A stretch of 64,000 nucleotides of DNA from Apostichopus japonicus (GCF_037975245.1 NC_092567.1:18092376-18156375), one strand, 5' to 3'; positions 1 through 12,300 are shown, numbered from the stretch's first letter. The notes: generated from the letters alone by a model not told the origin. Numbers and translations: made by a program.

Positions 1-854
1 CCTCCTAGTATAACTTATCCTTTATAGAGATTTTAGCTGCTGATAGAGTCGACCATGCATCATATATAGTGTTGACTTGTTTTGCACCTATAAAAACATC
101 CAAACCCCGCCCTCGTCACCGTCCCTTCCTCATTACGATTCAGTCTTTAAAATAAATGCAACAATTGTAAACAACGTTGGCTGATAATAGATCAAAATTT
201 GATATTTATAAAGATGGTTCTAATATAATCTAAAAAACAAAGCCTTGTAGTTGACGAATTCCCGATCCCCGTGTTTCCCAAATCTACTTGCATAAACTCA
301 AAACCCTATGAATTATGTTTCGGGTTTCAAATTACTGTGCTATTTCCAACCATTCAGATCCCTTAATAAGGTTAGTCACATATATATAGTTAACATGTTT
401 GACTTAATAAGTATTGTCCCTTCCTCCTTCACACAGGTCTTGAAATGTGAATAAGTATTGCTTGTTGAAATTTCAGGCTTAATCCCAGTTCATGATCGTC
501 TGCAAAGAATATAGACCTCTCCTGCGAGCATAATCTTAAGCAACCTTTTGTGAATAAGAAGATTTCACGGAATCCGTTTTTCTTTTACTGCTTGCTTCGA
601 AGTCATCGGTATATCGGGGCATAAGCCTATTGTACATTTACGTCTTGAAAGGAAGCGACATTCTTGCTGCTTGCTGCAATGCAAACAGAGACAGGCCTTG
701 GCTTCTTGTTAATAAAGATGTTCAGATCCGTTGTTCTAATGAGAGAAAAACAGGATTAATAGAGATTTCGTTGAAGGCAGTGTCATTCACTGTTACCAAT
801 AGATTGTATCCAACCAACAACACCAATTTAAGTTCGTATAAAGTTAACTCGTCT
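1..854. other. Non-coding, nothing recognised
   Basis: AT-rich sequence. I see no exon with splice sites and no recognisable repeat. An open frame at 630-887 runs into the tRNA-like element and lacks any family signature. Confidence 0.5.
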
Positions 855-932
855 AATGGCTCAGATGGTAGAGCAGTGGACTGGTAACCTGATGAACTGA
901 GTTCGACTCCATCAATGGTTGGTTATACACGA
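855..932 (+). repeat. tRNA-like sequence (pseudo-tRNA or SINE head)
   Basis: It holds an A-box-like stretch (TGGCTCAGATGGTAGAGC) and a B-box-like stretch (AGTTCGACTCC) at tRNA spacing. The anticodon loop position reads CTGGTAA, Thr-like. The acceptor stem does not pair well, so I do not call a functional tRNA. It is probably the promoter head of a SINE or a tRNA pseudogene. Confidence 0.5.
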
Positions 933-949
933 TTAAAATTTTCTTTTCT

Positions 950-1583
950 GTTTCAGGAGCCGACGCTGAAGTCTTGATATATTAATTCAACCATATAAAT
1001 CACTAGCTGATGTGGTGGCCGATGCTGTTAAGAGGGTGACGAAAGACTCATTCCTCGTCGGTCGTGTAAATCGTGGCTAGGGTTCAAGACAGGCCTCTGG
1101 CGATAATACCTTTGGCTGTAGGTATGGTGCTTTTTGTGGCCTAGGATCCCGTGCCATGTCTCCCTTGTTGTCACAAAAGAACCCGGGAGGATGCGCAGAG
1201 GGTCGGTCAAACCGACCAGAAGCGTACTAGGTGGCGTGCGTGAATCCTTGCCTTTGGCCAGAGGTGGTGACATCTCTGCAACCGGCATGCTTGCAGCCAC
1301 CGTCCACTGAATACGTGGCCTGATGACGCACGATTCTCCTTAAAGCAAATCTACGGATGCCTTTAGGGGCCATATAATTATTTCATATTAAAAAACACCC
1401 TGTTTAAACTAGCGCCACCGAATTCCTTGAAAGCCGTTTTTTTTTTCTTGTGTCTCTAGGTTGAATACTCTGAAGTTTGAATAAATTACACCCTGACCAG
1501 GTGGGTTTGGACCTCCCTAACACAGTCTAACAGACAGGCCTAACGGTCGTAGACAAAACAGAGAGTTTTAACAGGAGCATGAT
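950..1583. other. Non-coding, GC-richer block of unknown origin
   Basis: The stretch from about 1017 to 1330 is visibly richer in G+C than its surroundings. It carries a 90-codon open frame on the minus strand that resembles nothing I know. It follows the tRNA-like head at 855 and could be the body of an old retroposon. This is inference only. Confidence 0.35.
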
Positions 1584-3783
1584 CAGCGACGTAGCCAGGA
1601 ATTTGAAAGGGGGGAGCACTTTTTGCGATTGATATGGATTTTCAAAATTGTAGGCACGACTATATGAGCGGAGCGCCACCATCGCTTGGCGCGGAGCGCA
1701 CAAGAAAATTTTTGGTTTTACACACCCCCCCAGATGGCCTGAAACGGCCCTTCCCGAATGTTCATTCTGCTTCCCTGGCCTCTTGCTAACTTGAGACACC
1801 TCATTCAATATCACTTTTAAACCCGAAACACAAACGAGTTAAAATAGTACGTAATTCAATAATACATAATGTATTAAAATTAGCAAGGTACACAAGGGCG
1901 TCGGAAGCACTTTTAATCTGGGGGGGGGGGGCACCGACGTCAAAGGGCACTTTGCAGAAATTCGATTGGACTGATGCAGCCTGATATTTAGCACCCTTTA
2001 TAATCTTATTGTATTACCTTATTTGCGTATACACATCACTCCATCAACGCCCCCCCCCCCCCCCCCGTCTTAGTAGTCTTACTTTTCAACTTCTGATACT
2101 TGTAGATACAAAGATAGGCCAGAAATGTCTTTGATACAACCATAGCCAGTAATTGTCTTTGATACAACTGTAGCTAGTAAATGTTTATCGAAAAGGCTGT
2201 TTTGGAACTTGGAACGCCGATCGCGACAACAACAGGCAACAAAGTGCTGCAGCTCTTTACATATAAAGTCTGTTAATCAACGATAGGCTTATTTGACTGT
2301 GGAATGTTCTCAACTGAAATTTTATCTGCGTAAATGAGTTCTTAAGTAGATGTTAAAAAACTGACAAGATCGTATCCTAGTCTTTTTCGGCGGGTAGAGT
2401 ATTGAATGAAACGGCACGCGATATGAATGACAGCCTAGATGACAGAAGAATAGGTCACCTAATTTAGCCATAATCTTGCTACGTTCATTTCAATAGTTTT
2501 CCTGTCTAGACTCTTAAACTCGTCCAGCAAGCTTATGGATTTGAATTATGGGTGTTTTAATAAAAAAGATAACTTGGCCAAAATAAGTGTAGGCCCGGGC
2601 CTACAGTGCTACATACTGGCTACGCCCCTGATAGTTCTAAATTAGGATTAGATCTCTTACTGAAATATCGCTGACCTAATAAGGTGATCAAGAGTACAAG
2701 TTATATGCAGAAAAAGGGCACATTTTTAACCTGAGGAAAAGTGGGGGCACTTGCCCCCTGTGCCCCCCGGTTCCGCCACCCTTGAAGGTACATGTACAGA
2801 GTAGTCTTACTTTTCAACTTCTGATACTTGTAGATACAAAGATAGTCCAGAAATGTCTTTGATACAACTGTATAGCTAGTAAATGTTTAAGTTAGCCTAA
2901 TAAGAGAAGGCGAGAGCTATCCGACGATTGCCATCTGATGCAAATTTCTCAAGTATTTTCTCAACTGAAATGTTATCTGCGTAAACGGGTTCTTAACTAC
3001 ATGTTACAAAACTGGCAAGATCGGATCCTATAGTCTTTTTCTGCGGGTAGAGTGTTGAATGAATTATCGTGCTACATACTGGTTACGCCCTGATCATATG
3101 ATATCATTATCAGCAGATTTTGTTTCCTGTTTAAATTCTTTTACATGTTCTTTTACATAATATATCAGAAAGACAAACATAGTGCTCTTTTACAAGTTTT
3201 CCAGTAGGATGATTCTTGTTTATTGTCCAATGTCTTGACTTGAATACATTTGACGAACTTAACTGATGGACAATATAAACTTTCATATTTTGTAATACAG
3301 CCAGATATGCAGTGGCCTAAAAACAAATATCATTATCGCAGTGTATTAGCAGTGTAATAATTATTTATAGGAAGTGCGTATCACGTACGATTGCTAGCTT
3401 AGCTTCATAATATGCTGTTCGTGCAACAACTTAGGAAGACTCATTGAACGAACGTTGTCGACGTTGTTGTGCATACAGTTCGTGACATTCCATAGAGTGC
3501 GGTTAGGTAGGCAATATGTATTTTATTACGCAGTGGCCAACTGTAGGCTTGTAATTGGCTATAAGCTAAATTTAGCTAATTGCATCTGCCAAACTAAGTA
3601 AGTAGTTGAATCAGTAGGCGTGAATGTTACTACGATTACAATCAAGTTAACGGAGCTGACGAGTATTCAATATCAAAAGAGCACTGACAAAATACCATGC
3701 TAAAAAACGACAGTTTAAAAAAAAATCGACACTGAAAGGGGGGTAGCGGTCGCTCCCCCTGCTCCCCCCTTGCTACGTCCATG
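1584..3783. mobile_element. Non-autonomous hAT-like transposon, 2.2 kb
   Basis: The left end reads CAGCGACGTAGCCAGG and the right end, in reverse complement, CATGGACGTAGCAAGG. The flanks agcatgat (1576-1583) and cgcatgat (3784-3791) match at 7 of 8 positions, as an aged 8-bp target duplication would. There is no transposase. Inside, two blocks are duplicated directly: 2072-2187 with 2800-2889, and 2307-2410 with 2957-3063. Internal sequence recurs inverted near 33.4-34.0 kb. Nested insertions are likely. Confidence 0.6.
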
Positions 3784-4507
3784 CGCATGATATGTTCTGC
3801 TTAAAATGTTTATCGACAGATAACTCAATAAAATTGATCCTTATAAATATGAAAATTGCAAAGTACGGTTAATTTTCACTGAGCTTTTAGGGCAGTAAGT
3901 TTGAAGGGTCGAAGTTAAAATTTGGCAAACACACATTGGGACTTTAAGATTGATGTAACATGTTGGTAAGTTTAGAGATGACTCCTCATACCACATAAAT
4001 ATAAAAACAACCTATTGCGACAATAAACAAATATCTACATAATACATACCCACAAATTATAACAGAATTTTCAAATTTCTCATCCGCGTCTTTTTCCGTG
4101 ATGACAAATTTAAATTAATTTTTGTCTACATTTTTTTCTACATTTTTTTTTCTACATTCAATGTAAATGACCTTTGTCCTTCGCCAATTTTAAAAGATAC
4201 TAAGAATAAAGTACATCAAAGCTTCATTTCTTAAGTTATCGTGTTTACAAAGTTTTCAGACTTTGACCTATGTCACTGGAACTTTGACCTCTATCAAGTC
4301 ATTATGATTCTTTTACTCATTGTGATGCATCTGTATACCAAATATGAAGTTCATTCACCATATACTTGTTTTCAGTTATCGTGTTTACAAGCTAACGCTT
4401 TTACACACAAGTATAGACCGGTAACCTTTGCGTAATAACGGTACAATAAACACATCTGTTGGAAACCAGTATGCATTTATGGTACTGTTAAAAGCTTTCT
4501 AGTCACT
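3784..4507. other. Non-coding, nothing recognised
   Basis: AT-rich sequence without splice-flanked open frames. A small open frame (4241-4435) has no family signature. Confidence 0.45.
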
Positions 4508-4665
4508 TCGCCCAACAACCATGTCGCCCAACCAGCCTGGTCATTACGCTCAACCAGCCTGGTCATTTCGCCCAACCAGCATGGTCATTTCGCCCAACCA
4601 TCATAGTCATTTCGCCCAACCAGCATGGTCATTTCGCCCAACCGTGTTGGTCATTTCGCCCAACC
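4508..4665 (+). repeat. 22-bp minisatellite, about 7 copies
   Basis: Tandem units of about 22 bp, each containing TCATTTCGCCCAACC followed by a variable six or seven bases. The last five units are nearly in register; the first two are degenerate. An open frame across it (4521-4766) is a by-product of the repeat. Confidence 0.85.
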
Positions 4666-4799
4666 TTATTTTTACTAATATTCAGTCAAAAAAATATTAC
4701 TTTTTCTATTCCATTAGTTCAATTTTATCTTTGTCCCATCATTTGGGTCGATCTTGTTCTACATAGTGTTAATCTATATTATACAAACACAGGAGAATC

Positions 4800-5340
4800 G
4801 GTCTTCATAAAAACCTATCAAACCTAACCCCTAAAACACTGATCTATCCTACTGACTAACAATTCCCGAACGTTTCCTATAATTGAAAAAAATATATTAA
4901 TCCGTCCGTAATATTGAAGTACTATCTTTAATCAATTTAACCACTTTATCAATGTAACCACATATGTAATCACATACATAATCAATTTAACCACGACTTC
5001 AAGTTTCCTTAATATTTGGTTCGTATCCCGTAACGTTAACAATTCCCGAACGTTTACTATCAAACCTATCAAACCTAACCCCTAAAACACTGATTCATCC
5101 TCAAGATTCCTTAATATTCGGTTCGTATCCTGTAACGTTAAAAATTCTTCGACGTTTCCTTACTAAAGTTATGCAAAGTAAAGGACTTCAAGTTTCCTTA
5201 ATATTCCTTAATATTCGAACGTTTACTATCAAACCTAATCCCTAACACACTGATCGATCCTCAAGTTTCCTTAATATTCGGTTCGTATCCTGTAACGTTA
5301 ACAATTCCCGAACGTTTCCTTTTGAAGTATCATATTTAAT
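4800..5340. repeat. Rearranged complex tandem repeat
   Basis: Shared blocks recur in shuffled order: a block containing CAAACCTAACCCCTAAAACA, a block with AATATTCGGTTCGTATCCTG, and a block with AACAATTCCCGAACGTTT. Each appears three to four times with small deletions, giving an approximate unit of 110-200 bp. No coding content is seen. Confidence 0.75.
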
Positions 5341-5379
5341 CAAGGTTGGGGGTAATGACAAAACAAAACTAATATCTTC

Positions 5380-5770
5380 CATGTGATTGAGGGCCTAGGT
5401 AGCCAAGAACTCTGAGTTGGGTGGGGCGGGAGAGGGGGGTTTGGGGTACCAATAGTTTAAGGAGGTCCAGCAACAATTTAAGGAGAGGCACCGATGATAA
5501 CGGATCGGTTTACAAGAAAGGAGAAAGCAACTGATCAGCGTTTTCCAGCATTTTCTAATACTTACGTTACAGTGTTTCGTCCATATTTGTTAAGAACTTA
5601 AAACAGTATCATGGGTGATTTAGGTGCTGCTGTAGTCCCATACCTTTGCCATAATAATCAACGATGTACGTACGTATAGAAATATTCCCCTAAAGGTGAA
5701 CCAGGGCCGGATCCAGGATTTAAAGAGGAGGAGGTGTGATATTGGAGTTGTTGAAGCCGCTTCATATTGT
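5380..5770 (+). repeat. Dispersed repeat, copy 1 (related to 13165-13610)
   Basis: This block and 13165-13610 align in the same orientation through several anchors: GCCAAGAACTCTGAG, a G-rich run, TTTTCCAGCATTTTCTAATAC, ATAATCAACGATGTA and GGGCCGGATCCAG. Divergence is high, so the copies are old. The family is not identified. The GGGCCGGATCCAG end resembles the terminal sequences of the hAT-like elements elsewhere in the window. Confidence 0.7.
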
Positions 5771-6629
5771 ATAGGGGGTAGGGTGGGGAGGGGTTGTTGC
5801 TGTCCCTTGGTTATTCCCCATAAAATATAAATCTGATGACGTGGAATGATTCATTCTGAAGCATTTTTTAGCTATAAATTAGGTGGGAGGGGTGAACACT
5901 ATACTACACCCATTCGCGCCTGTTTACCGATATTTTGATACAGTTGTGTTATATCAAATGCAATGTACCACTAGAAAGTTTTGATATTGTTGTGGTACTT
6001 GCCGTGCAGGCCTTCAACCTCAGCAATAAAGTTGGAGTTTGTATGCGCTGTGCGTGTGTATATTTGAATACGTACAGGGTGGATGTGCCGGAACATTTTC
6101 TCTTTCACTGTATTTTACTTGGCCTATACTCCCACGAATTAATTAATTAATTTCCGAATCCACTGAAACCAGTGATCCTTATAACTGCGGCTGAACTGTA
6201 TACAACCCGTTATGAGTATCGGGTGGTATACAACCCGTAGTGGTACCTGTTTACTCTGTATGCTACCATATTGCCAATGACGTCATCCATGCAGTGTAGG
6301 TTAACTAATTCATCCAAAATGGTATGGAAAGGTATATACGTGTGTGCTTCCCAACGTAGTTATGGTAAAGATTCATGAATCCAATAAGAGCAAACATACA
6401 CATTAAGAAGCGATGTCTTTTTCTCTTAACTTAAATTGTATTATTGCACGTATGAAAATATAATAAGTTGTATTTTCCCGCAATATGCGAAATTTTATCA
6501 TGAAAATAAAAATCACATGATAATCATCAGTGATAGTAATAAAAATATGTCTTAAAAATGTTTTCTCATGATTTTTCGGCTTTCACTTTAGCACCATGAT
6601 TCGCGTGATTAAGGTTCATCATTGTAACA
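5771..6629. other. Non-coding, downstream of the kinase gene
   Basis: No exon or repeat family is recognised. Because the kinase gene ends at 6630 on the minus strand, part of this stretch is presumably its 3' UTR. I see no clear minus-strand AATAAA close by. Confidence 0.4.
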
Positions 6630-7350
6630 TTAAGGTCTCTTCACACTCTGTATCCTGACATTTATAATGTCTATGACGTCATCAAGTGTTGGTCTTTCAT
6701 CTGGATTAGGTTTCATACATTGTTCTCCAAGACGCAACAGAAAGTCGTCTCCAACGACACTGAGGTCTTTCAGGACGCGGCCGATGGAAAATACATCAGA
6801 AGCTTTGCTGAATGGCCTTTGACCAGTGATTACTTCCGGTGCAACATAAATGGAATTCTTCATCACCTCGGCTTGTCTTTCGTCGGTGAATTGTAAATAT
6901 TGTTCTTGATCATTCATGTTTAATGTCAAACCAAAATCAATCAATTTTGAAGTTTGGAATTGACTCAGTAGGATATATGTCCTGAGTTGGTTCCCATGAT
7001 GCAACGCTGTCGACGTCATCCCATTTGTCCTCAGTGTTGTCTGCGACACTCGATGTCTGCAACAGAATGTTGTCCGATTTGATGTCACAATGCAACCAAT
7101 ATCTGGCGTGCATGTCTCTCAGTGCCAAACAGATATCCATCGCCACCTGTAAAGAATTATCTTTCGTGATAAGACGCTTGTCTGTGGCATCATAGAGTGA
7201 CGTTGCAGTGTACGATTGACCGTTTGTGACGAACTCTTGAACTATGGCGGGAAAAGGTCCATCATCTGGGGGCAAAGTGACGCCGAAAAATGTTGGAATG
7301 CACTCCAAGCCTTGTAATGCTTTCAAAACTGTCACCTCTCGTGCAAAATT
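6630..7350 (-). CDS. Kinase gene, C-lobe exon with frameshift
   Basis: It starts after acceptor TCTCTTTTCAG and ends at a stop at 6630. The first frame gives helix C, the hinge (AIVQEFV) and the catalytic loop WLHCDIKSDNILL, then stops at 6937-6939. The second frame resumes with IDFGLTLN, VAPEVITGQ, SDVFSIGR and NPDERPTLDDVI. The junction carries a tandem ATTG-ATTG (plus strand 6937-6944); one unit would keep a single frame into DFG. No short GT-AG intron fits here. Confidence 0.85.
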
Positions 7351-10300
7351 CTGAAAAGAGAGGAAAATAATACAAATATGAAAGCCACAAAATGCTTTCC
7401 GAGGCATAAACTAAAAAAATCAAAAACAAATTTCTATCAACATTCTTGCTGCAATCATAACAGGGGTTTAACTAAAATTCTGGAAAGTCATGAACTAGCA
7501 AACATAATCAAGCAATTAATAAAAGTAATATACGGTGAAATAAAAGAAACAGCTGTTTTAATGTCAGTTTACGTATATCATAATTACAAATTTAACTATA
7601 ATGTAAATGAGTTAAATTGTTGTTTACCTGACTGGCAGTTTCTTCATTCAGATGTTTGTACTGAGTCTTGACTGCACAAAGTACTTCAGTTGATTTGATT
7701 CTCAACAGTTGTACAGCCCCATTACCACCTCCTCCTAGAAAGATGGGCATACCCCACTCATCATCAACCTCTTCCAGATCTCCTGGAGGGATGTAGGGAA
7801 CATTAGAAAGTCCCATCCTCTCACAGACAGAGAAGACGTGAAGCTCATCACTGGATTTAGTGTCTTGTGAGCTGAGGAGTAATAAACAATTATCATTGTA
7901 TAGCTATTTGAAAGATATTTTTGCCGGACGTAGTTGACGGACGTATAGAGCATAACTTCTTCATGAATTCGCTATTGACTTGGTTGAGGCGGTCAAAGTG
8001 ACAAAAGTCTTCTTGTTCGTACAATCACGTTACCAAAAGTAACCGACAGACAGGTTAATCTTTCATATACTGTTGAAAATTGCCTCTTCTCCTACCTCCT
8101 GCCTATCATCTCTACCCCTACAGCTGACATTGTTATGAAACCACAGATGGGTTTACAAAGAGAGTGATATCGTCGTTAACGCATTCAAAACAGCGTTTCC
8201 TTCAGTACAATGAACTAATACACATCTTCCTTATTAACGTTTATTCAAACCTAGCTTATAATTGTCCTAAATCAATGTATTTTGTTCATTAAAGATTTCG
8301 ATTATGACAACGTTGTCTCTATTTTGATCATCAGTGGTTATCATTCTGAGGAAATTAATATCAATCTGATACTTTAAATTGGATCTACATCTAATGTTTC
8401 GAATATCAAAAAAGAAAAATATAATGACGGCTTTACTAGTTATAGGAGGGATGGAAGTCATGTGGGAGGGGGGGGGGGGTGGGGTGGGATTGGGTTAGTC
8501 ATGTTGTTCATCCTTTGGACAAAATGCTCCTTTAGATTTCAAATACATGCGACTATTACATACCTTAGATGGAATCCCGTGCAGGGATCGTCAATGGAGA
8601 TAGCGACGTCACTTGGATGGTGGGCGTAGATCATTTCACTATCACTGACAGAGATGGAACCTCCTGATGACGTGTATGAGTCAATGGTAGATGCATTCTG
8701 GGATACATCAGTGGAGGTACCATCTTGCTCTGAAGACCCCAAACAAGCAAACCACCAGAAGATCTTGTTCAAAGTCGAACGTCTGTGGACGTTAAATATG
8801 GTAAAATTGTTAGATCTTAAAAAAGATATATTGTTTTCCTCAGGTTGAAATATGTTTGAAAAGAGTCGGCAACTTTAACTAAAAATTTGAATTGTATTTC
8901 TTTGCAAAAGAGATTGTTATAAAAGTCCTTTGAGTGATTCACAGTCAGGATAATTGTTTAGAGTCCAATTTCACTAAGATCTATACTAAAATAATGAATG
9001 GACAACTTACTTAATTCTGTGAGCATGCGTATTGGATAGGCTTAGATCAAAGTAACAATTTCACAGAAAAAAAAGCAATTTTTGAATATTGTAATTTGCT
9101 TGTTTGTATCTCTCAGCCTATATGGCTCAAAGGGGGAGCAGTGTGTGGTTGAAGATCATTCTTTCACTTTGTAAATCTAATTTGACGAAGCTCAAGTCCT
9201 ATCGGTAGATTAAGAGATTTTTCCTAATTCGAGGTATACGAACCCTCCACCCCCCCCCCCACACCCCCGCTGGTTCTCTCAAGATTTGATATGATTACGT
9301 CATTATCAACGATCACATACTGACAAAATCACTGATATAATATAGAGAGTTATCTCGTACCTAAGCTTCCTCGATGGCGGTTCTGCTTGTTCTTCACTTG
9401 TCTTCTTCTGAAAAGTTTTCTTCCCATGATAAACTGGAAGCGATAAACAGGGAAAATGTGAGCACCTGAGCAATATGATCGGTTGTTAGCAAATTTTGTT
9501 GTAACTTTATTTATTCAATTATGACAGACGAAAGCTTACATTAAGTTAAGATGAGATGATATAACGTTGACATATTTACTTCTTCGCCTATATGTACTAT
9601 AACGTACCTCCCTATGTTACCCTATGCCACTGACAACTTACCGCAAGCCTAGCCAGTGGCGTCACCAGACTTTTCAGTCTGGGGGGCACAGGGGGCACCA
9701 GCATTTGATGGGGGGCACTTAGATGGATACGGATCGCCGTCCTGGGGGAGGGGTCTAAGGGGAGGGGGTGCCCCCTCCAGGCGCGGTAGAACGGGAAAAT
9801 TATTTGGGGGCAAATGTGTAGAGACTATCTAAGCGGAGCGCCACCATCGGTTGGCGCGGAGCGTACAAGAAATTTCTGGGTTTTTCAAACCCCCAGATGG
9901 CCGGAAACGGCACTTCCCGAGTGTTTTATGCTGCGAATACCTAGCTCTAAAATATGGGTCTCAAGCCTGCAATTTCTCAGACTGCACGTAAAAGTCTGTA
10001 AAAACATTGTAATTTGTATATTCGATGGTGTTTTAAGAGAGTAGCTATTACTCGTGGTGTACTCGCAAAGACGTTTTTGAGTGTAGTAAGGGGATGTTGG
10101 AGAACTGGCTGAAATGAAGCAAGTCATTGGCCTAAGACGAAGTTGTGTTGCGCTTACCGGTACTCACACTCACTGCTTCCACTTTTCACGGGGCGTGAAG
10201 ACGCGGTTGGGGTGACAATGTGGTCTATAGCCAGGGGACGGGCCGAGGGTCCCCCCAGCATTTACTAAAATTATTACACCTATATAGTATACGTCTGCAT

Positions 10301-11463
10301 CGGACAGATCGACAAGTATGCATTGAAAAATGGGCAGATGCACGTTTCGGAGCCTTGGTAAATATGGGGGGGGGGGCTTATCATGCATTTGCCCCCTCAA
10401 CTTTTTCATTGGGGGCTGAGCCCCCAAGCCCCCCGGTTCCGCCGCCACTGCCCCCCCCCCCCTTTGGAAAATTTTCGCATACGGAGGATGGGCTAGATGC
10501 AAAATGCTGCCACATTTGATGCTAAATTCGATCTGAAGATATCTCCAGAAATTGCTATTTTTGAGGTAATGATTTTAACAAGGGGCAGAATTTTGCAGAG
10601 GATATGAACCACATGCTGTCGATATTATGCCTAACCCTATATCAATAGAACCTACATTTGTTGAATTGATGTGTGCATGACCCCCGACTCCTTTCTTGTC
10701 TTTCTCGTTTTCGCCCATTATCTGTTAAGATGTAACAGGTTCCAGCATCGTTATTGGCTCCTATCAGGGATCTCACTGAGCACTGACACATTCAATGCAA
10801 ATATCGACACCTGTTGTGGTGGCGCGGGTTACGACTTCGATACCCGGCGGTCAAGGATAAACTTTTTCATTTTTTCGCAGCTCATTTGAAGAAAATACGA
10901 ATTACTGTGCTTCTTTGTCCTTATGAAAAACCAACTCAGATGATGGGAGTTGAATATAACAAAATATATATATATTTTTTTACCAACCCAAATCTCAGAT
11001 GGGGGGGGCACTCGGGGGGCACTGGGTTTTCCAGGGGGGCACGTGCCCCCCTGGCCCCCCCCCCCCCCCTTGGCGACGCCACTGTGCCTAGCTACATTAA
11101 ATGGAAATTAAATTTTCCCCTTTTTATTCTACAACTAAACTTTATACACGACGAGAACTATTGTTTTCTAATTCGAAATGAAACTTTCAGGAAAGAGGGA
11201 GTCCAACTTACCAATATTATCCAAGAAGATGAAGGAATCTCGTAAAAGATGAAAGTAGTTTCTCGATAAACAAATCGCTTTGTTCGCAATGTAAAGTAAT
11301 GTTGACATCACTAGATGTAAACATGGTCCATGGTTAGCTTCCATTATGGTGAAACAATGGATCACTCCATTTATTACGGAACACTGATCCAATTGACGCT
11401 CTGGAAATGTCCTCTCTAATAAATCTTCAAGATAAAACATGATTCGATATCCGAAGAGATGCG
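6630..11463 (-). CDS. Ser/Thr protein kinase gene (5 exons seen, frame broken)
   Basis: Phase-compatible exons on the minus strand are 11463-11212, 9433-9361, 8782-8564, 7871-7628 and 7350-6630, all with GT-AG introns. The last two encode a protein kinase domain: glycine-rich loop (GGGGNGAV), VAIK-type lysine (CAVKT), helix-C glutamate (AREVTVL), catalytic loop HCDIKSDNIL, DFG, APE (VAPEV) and the conserved arginine in NPDERPT. The upstream exons encode a Ser/Thr-rich linker and a region I cannot assign. HCD replaces HRD, making it a non-RD kinase. About 40 acidic residues separate the catalytic loop from DFG. A 4-bp duplication before DFG shifts the frame, so this is either a pseudogene, a null allele or a sequence error. 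The start codon is not found; 5' exons may lie above 11463. I cannot name the subfamily. Confidence 0.8.
7628..7871 (-). CDS. Kinase gene, N-lobe exon
   Basis: 244 nt between acceptor ACTCCTCAG and donor GTAAAC. It encodes the start of the kinase domain: the glycine-rich loop (FLGGGGNGAVQLL) and the ATP-anchoring lysine in CAVKT. Phase 0 at the end joins directly to NFAREVTVL in the next exon, which carries the helix-C glutamate. Confidence 0.85.
8564..8782 (-). CDS. Kinase gene, Ser/Thr-rich linker exon
   Basis: 219 nt between acceptor GTCCACAG and donor GTATGT, phase 2 on both sides. The product is rich in Ser, Thr and Asp (for example SYTSSGGSISVSDSEM) with no domain seen. It joins in frame to the kinase N-lobe exon at 7871, where the split codon becomes a serine. 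Confidence 0.7.
9361..9433 (-). CDS. Kinase gene, small linker exon
   Basis: 73 nt between acceptor CGCTTCCAG and donor GTACGA, phase 1 to phase 2, matching both neighbours. It encodes a charged linker (core TSEEQAEPPSRKL). A second possible acceptor, TTTTCAG, would start it at 9407 in the same frame. Confidence 0.5.
9654..11084. mobile_element. Non-autonomous hAT-like transposon, 1.43 kb
   Basis: The left end is CAGTGGCGTCACCAG and the right end, in reverse complement, CAGTGGCGTCGCCAAG. Flanks agcctagc (9646-9653) and tgcctagc (11085-11092) match at 7 of 8. It contains the dispersed blocks found in other elements here, including AGCGGAGCGCCACCATCG and a GGGGAGGGGG stretch. There is no transposase. 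It lies in the kinase intron between exons 11212 and 9433. Confidence 0.75.
11212..11463 (-). CDS. Kinase gene, first visible exon
   Basis: Open for 252 nt between acceptor ATATTTAG and donor GTAAGT, phase 1 in and phase 1 out. It encodes about 84 residues, mostly hydrophobic and helical in appearance (for example MEANHGPCLHLVMSTLLYIA). I do not recognise a domain. Linkage to the kinase rests on phase and the strong donor; it could instead belong to a separate gene. Confidence 0.5.
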
Positions 11464-12213
11464 CTAAATATTATTACAGTTAATTCTGTCCCTATGTATT
11501 CGTTTTTTCATATGAAATTATATATGAAAGTGAACATTGTAACAAGTAAGTAAATGTTTAGCGCATTTAAAATTTGTGAATCTATTTTGATCAAGAATAT
11601 ATACACACAACCGCATTTACATGTCGATATAACTTATAAGTATAGGGATTGGACGCGTTGTTCTTTCAGTCAAGATGCCCTCGTGCGAAGTAGAGACCTA
11701 TAGTAGGGTCTCTAGTGCGAAGCCTACACAAAAGTGATACGCATTTGATGCGCATTTTTCCGGAGACTTCTTAGTTTGGGCGCTGTACCATTTTATCTGA
11801 TTATAGCGTTACAATGTTCCATCAAAAGCTCTTGTATAGCGTCGAGGACACTAGATTGATGGCTCCTATACTTCCTACACACAAACATTGCACGCGCGTC
11901 TGCAGACGTACGCTTTTGACTATATAATTTGTTTTAGCGCGTTCGTGTACACTGAATGAAGAAACCAACCAGCGCATAAACGCATTGGTCTTCGTTTGAC
12001 TTTTCTGCTTCATGAAACTGCTTTTCGGAATCTCTAAGATGGCGACAAAAAATAATTGTTACGTAGAACAGAAAAGGAACCGTAATCGTATCGGATAAAA
12101 CATGAACCCAGTTACAAGTTAGATAGTAGTTTGGTTTTGATGACAGGGAACTAGTGTTTCTAACAAGATATAGAGTTGAAGGAAATGCTGGACGGAGAAT
12201 CATCACGTCATAT

Positions 12214-12300
12214 GAATGTAAGAGACTGACTTCGGTCAGCTTGCGGCTTTGATAAGCCAATGAGGCTTCTTCGCGAGTTCCTGCTTGCAGGAGGATCTAA
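12214..12300 (+). repeat. Partial SINE-A copy (tail only)
   Basis: It matches the 3' body of the element at 18301-18540: the GACTTCGGTC, GGCTTTGATAAGCC and CCTGCTTGCAGG hairpin blocks are all present in order. The tRNA-like head is missing, as in a 5'-truncated insertion. It runs into ATAC-rich simple sequence. Confidence 0.85.

Noticed and set aside
630-887. 85-codon plus-strand frame
   Set aside because: No homology signal, no splice context, and it overlaps the tRNA-like element.
11822-12260. Possible 5' exon of the kinase gene
   Set aside because: One weak acceptor and an open stretch, but no matching donor phase and no recognisable protein.
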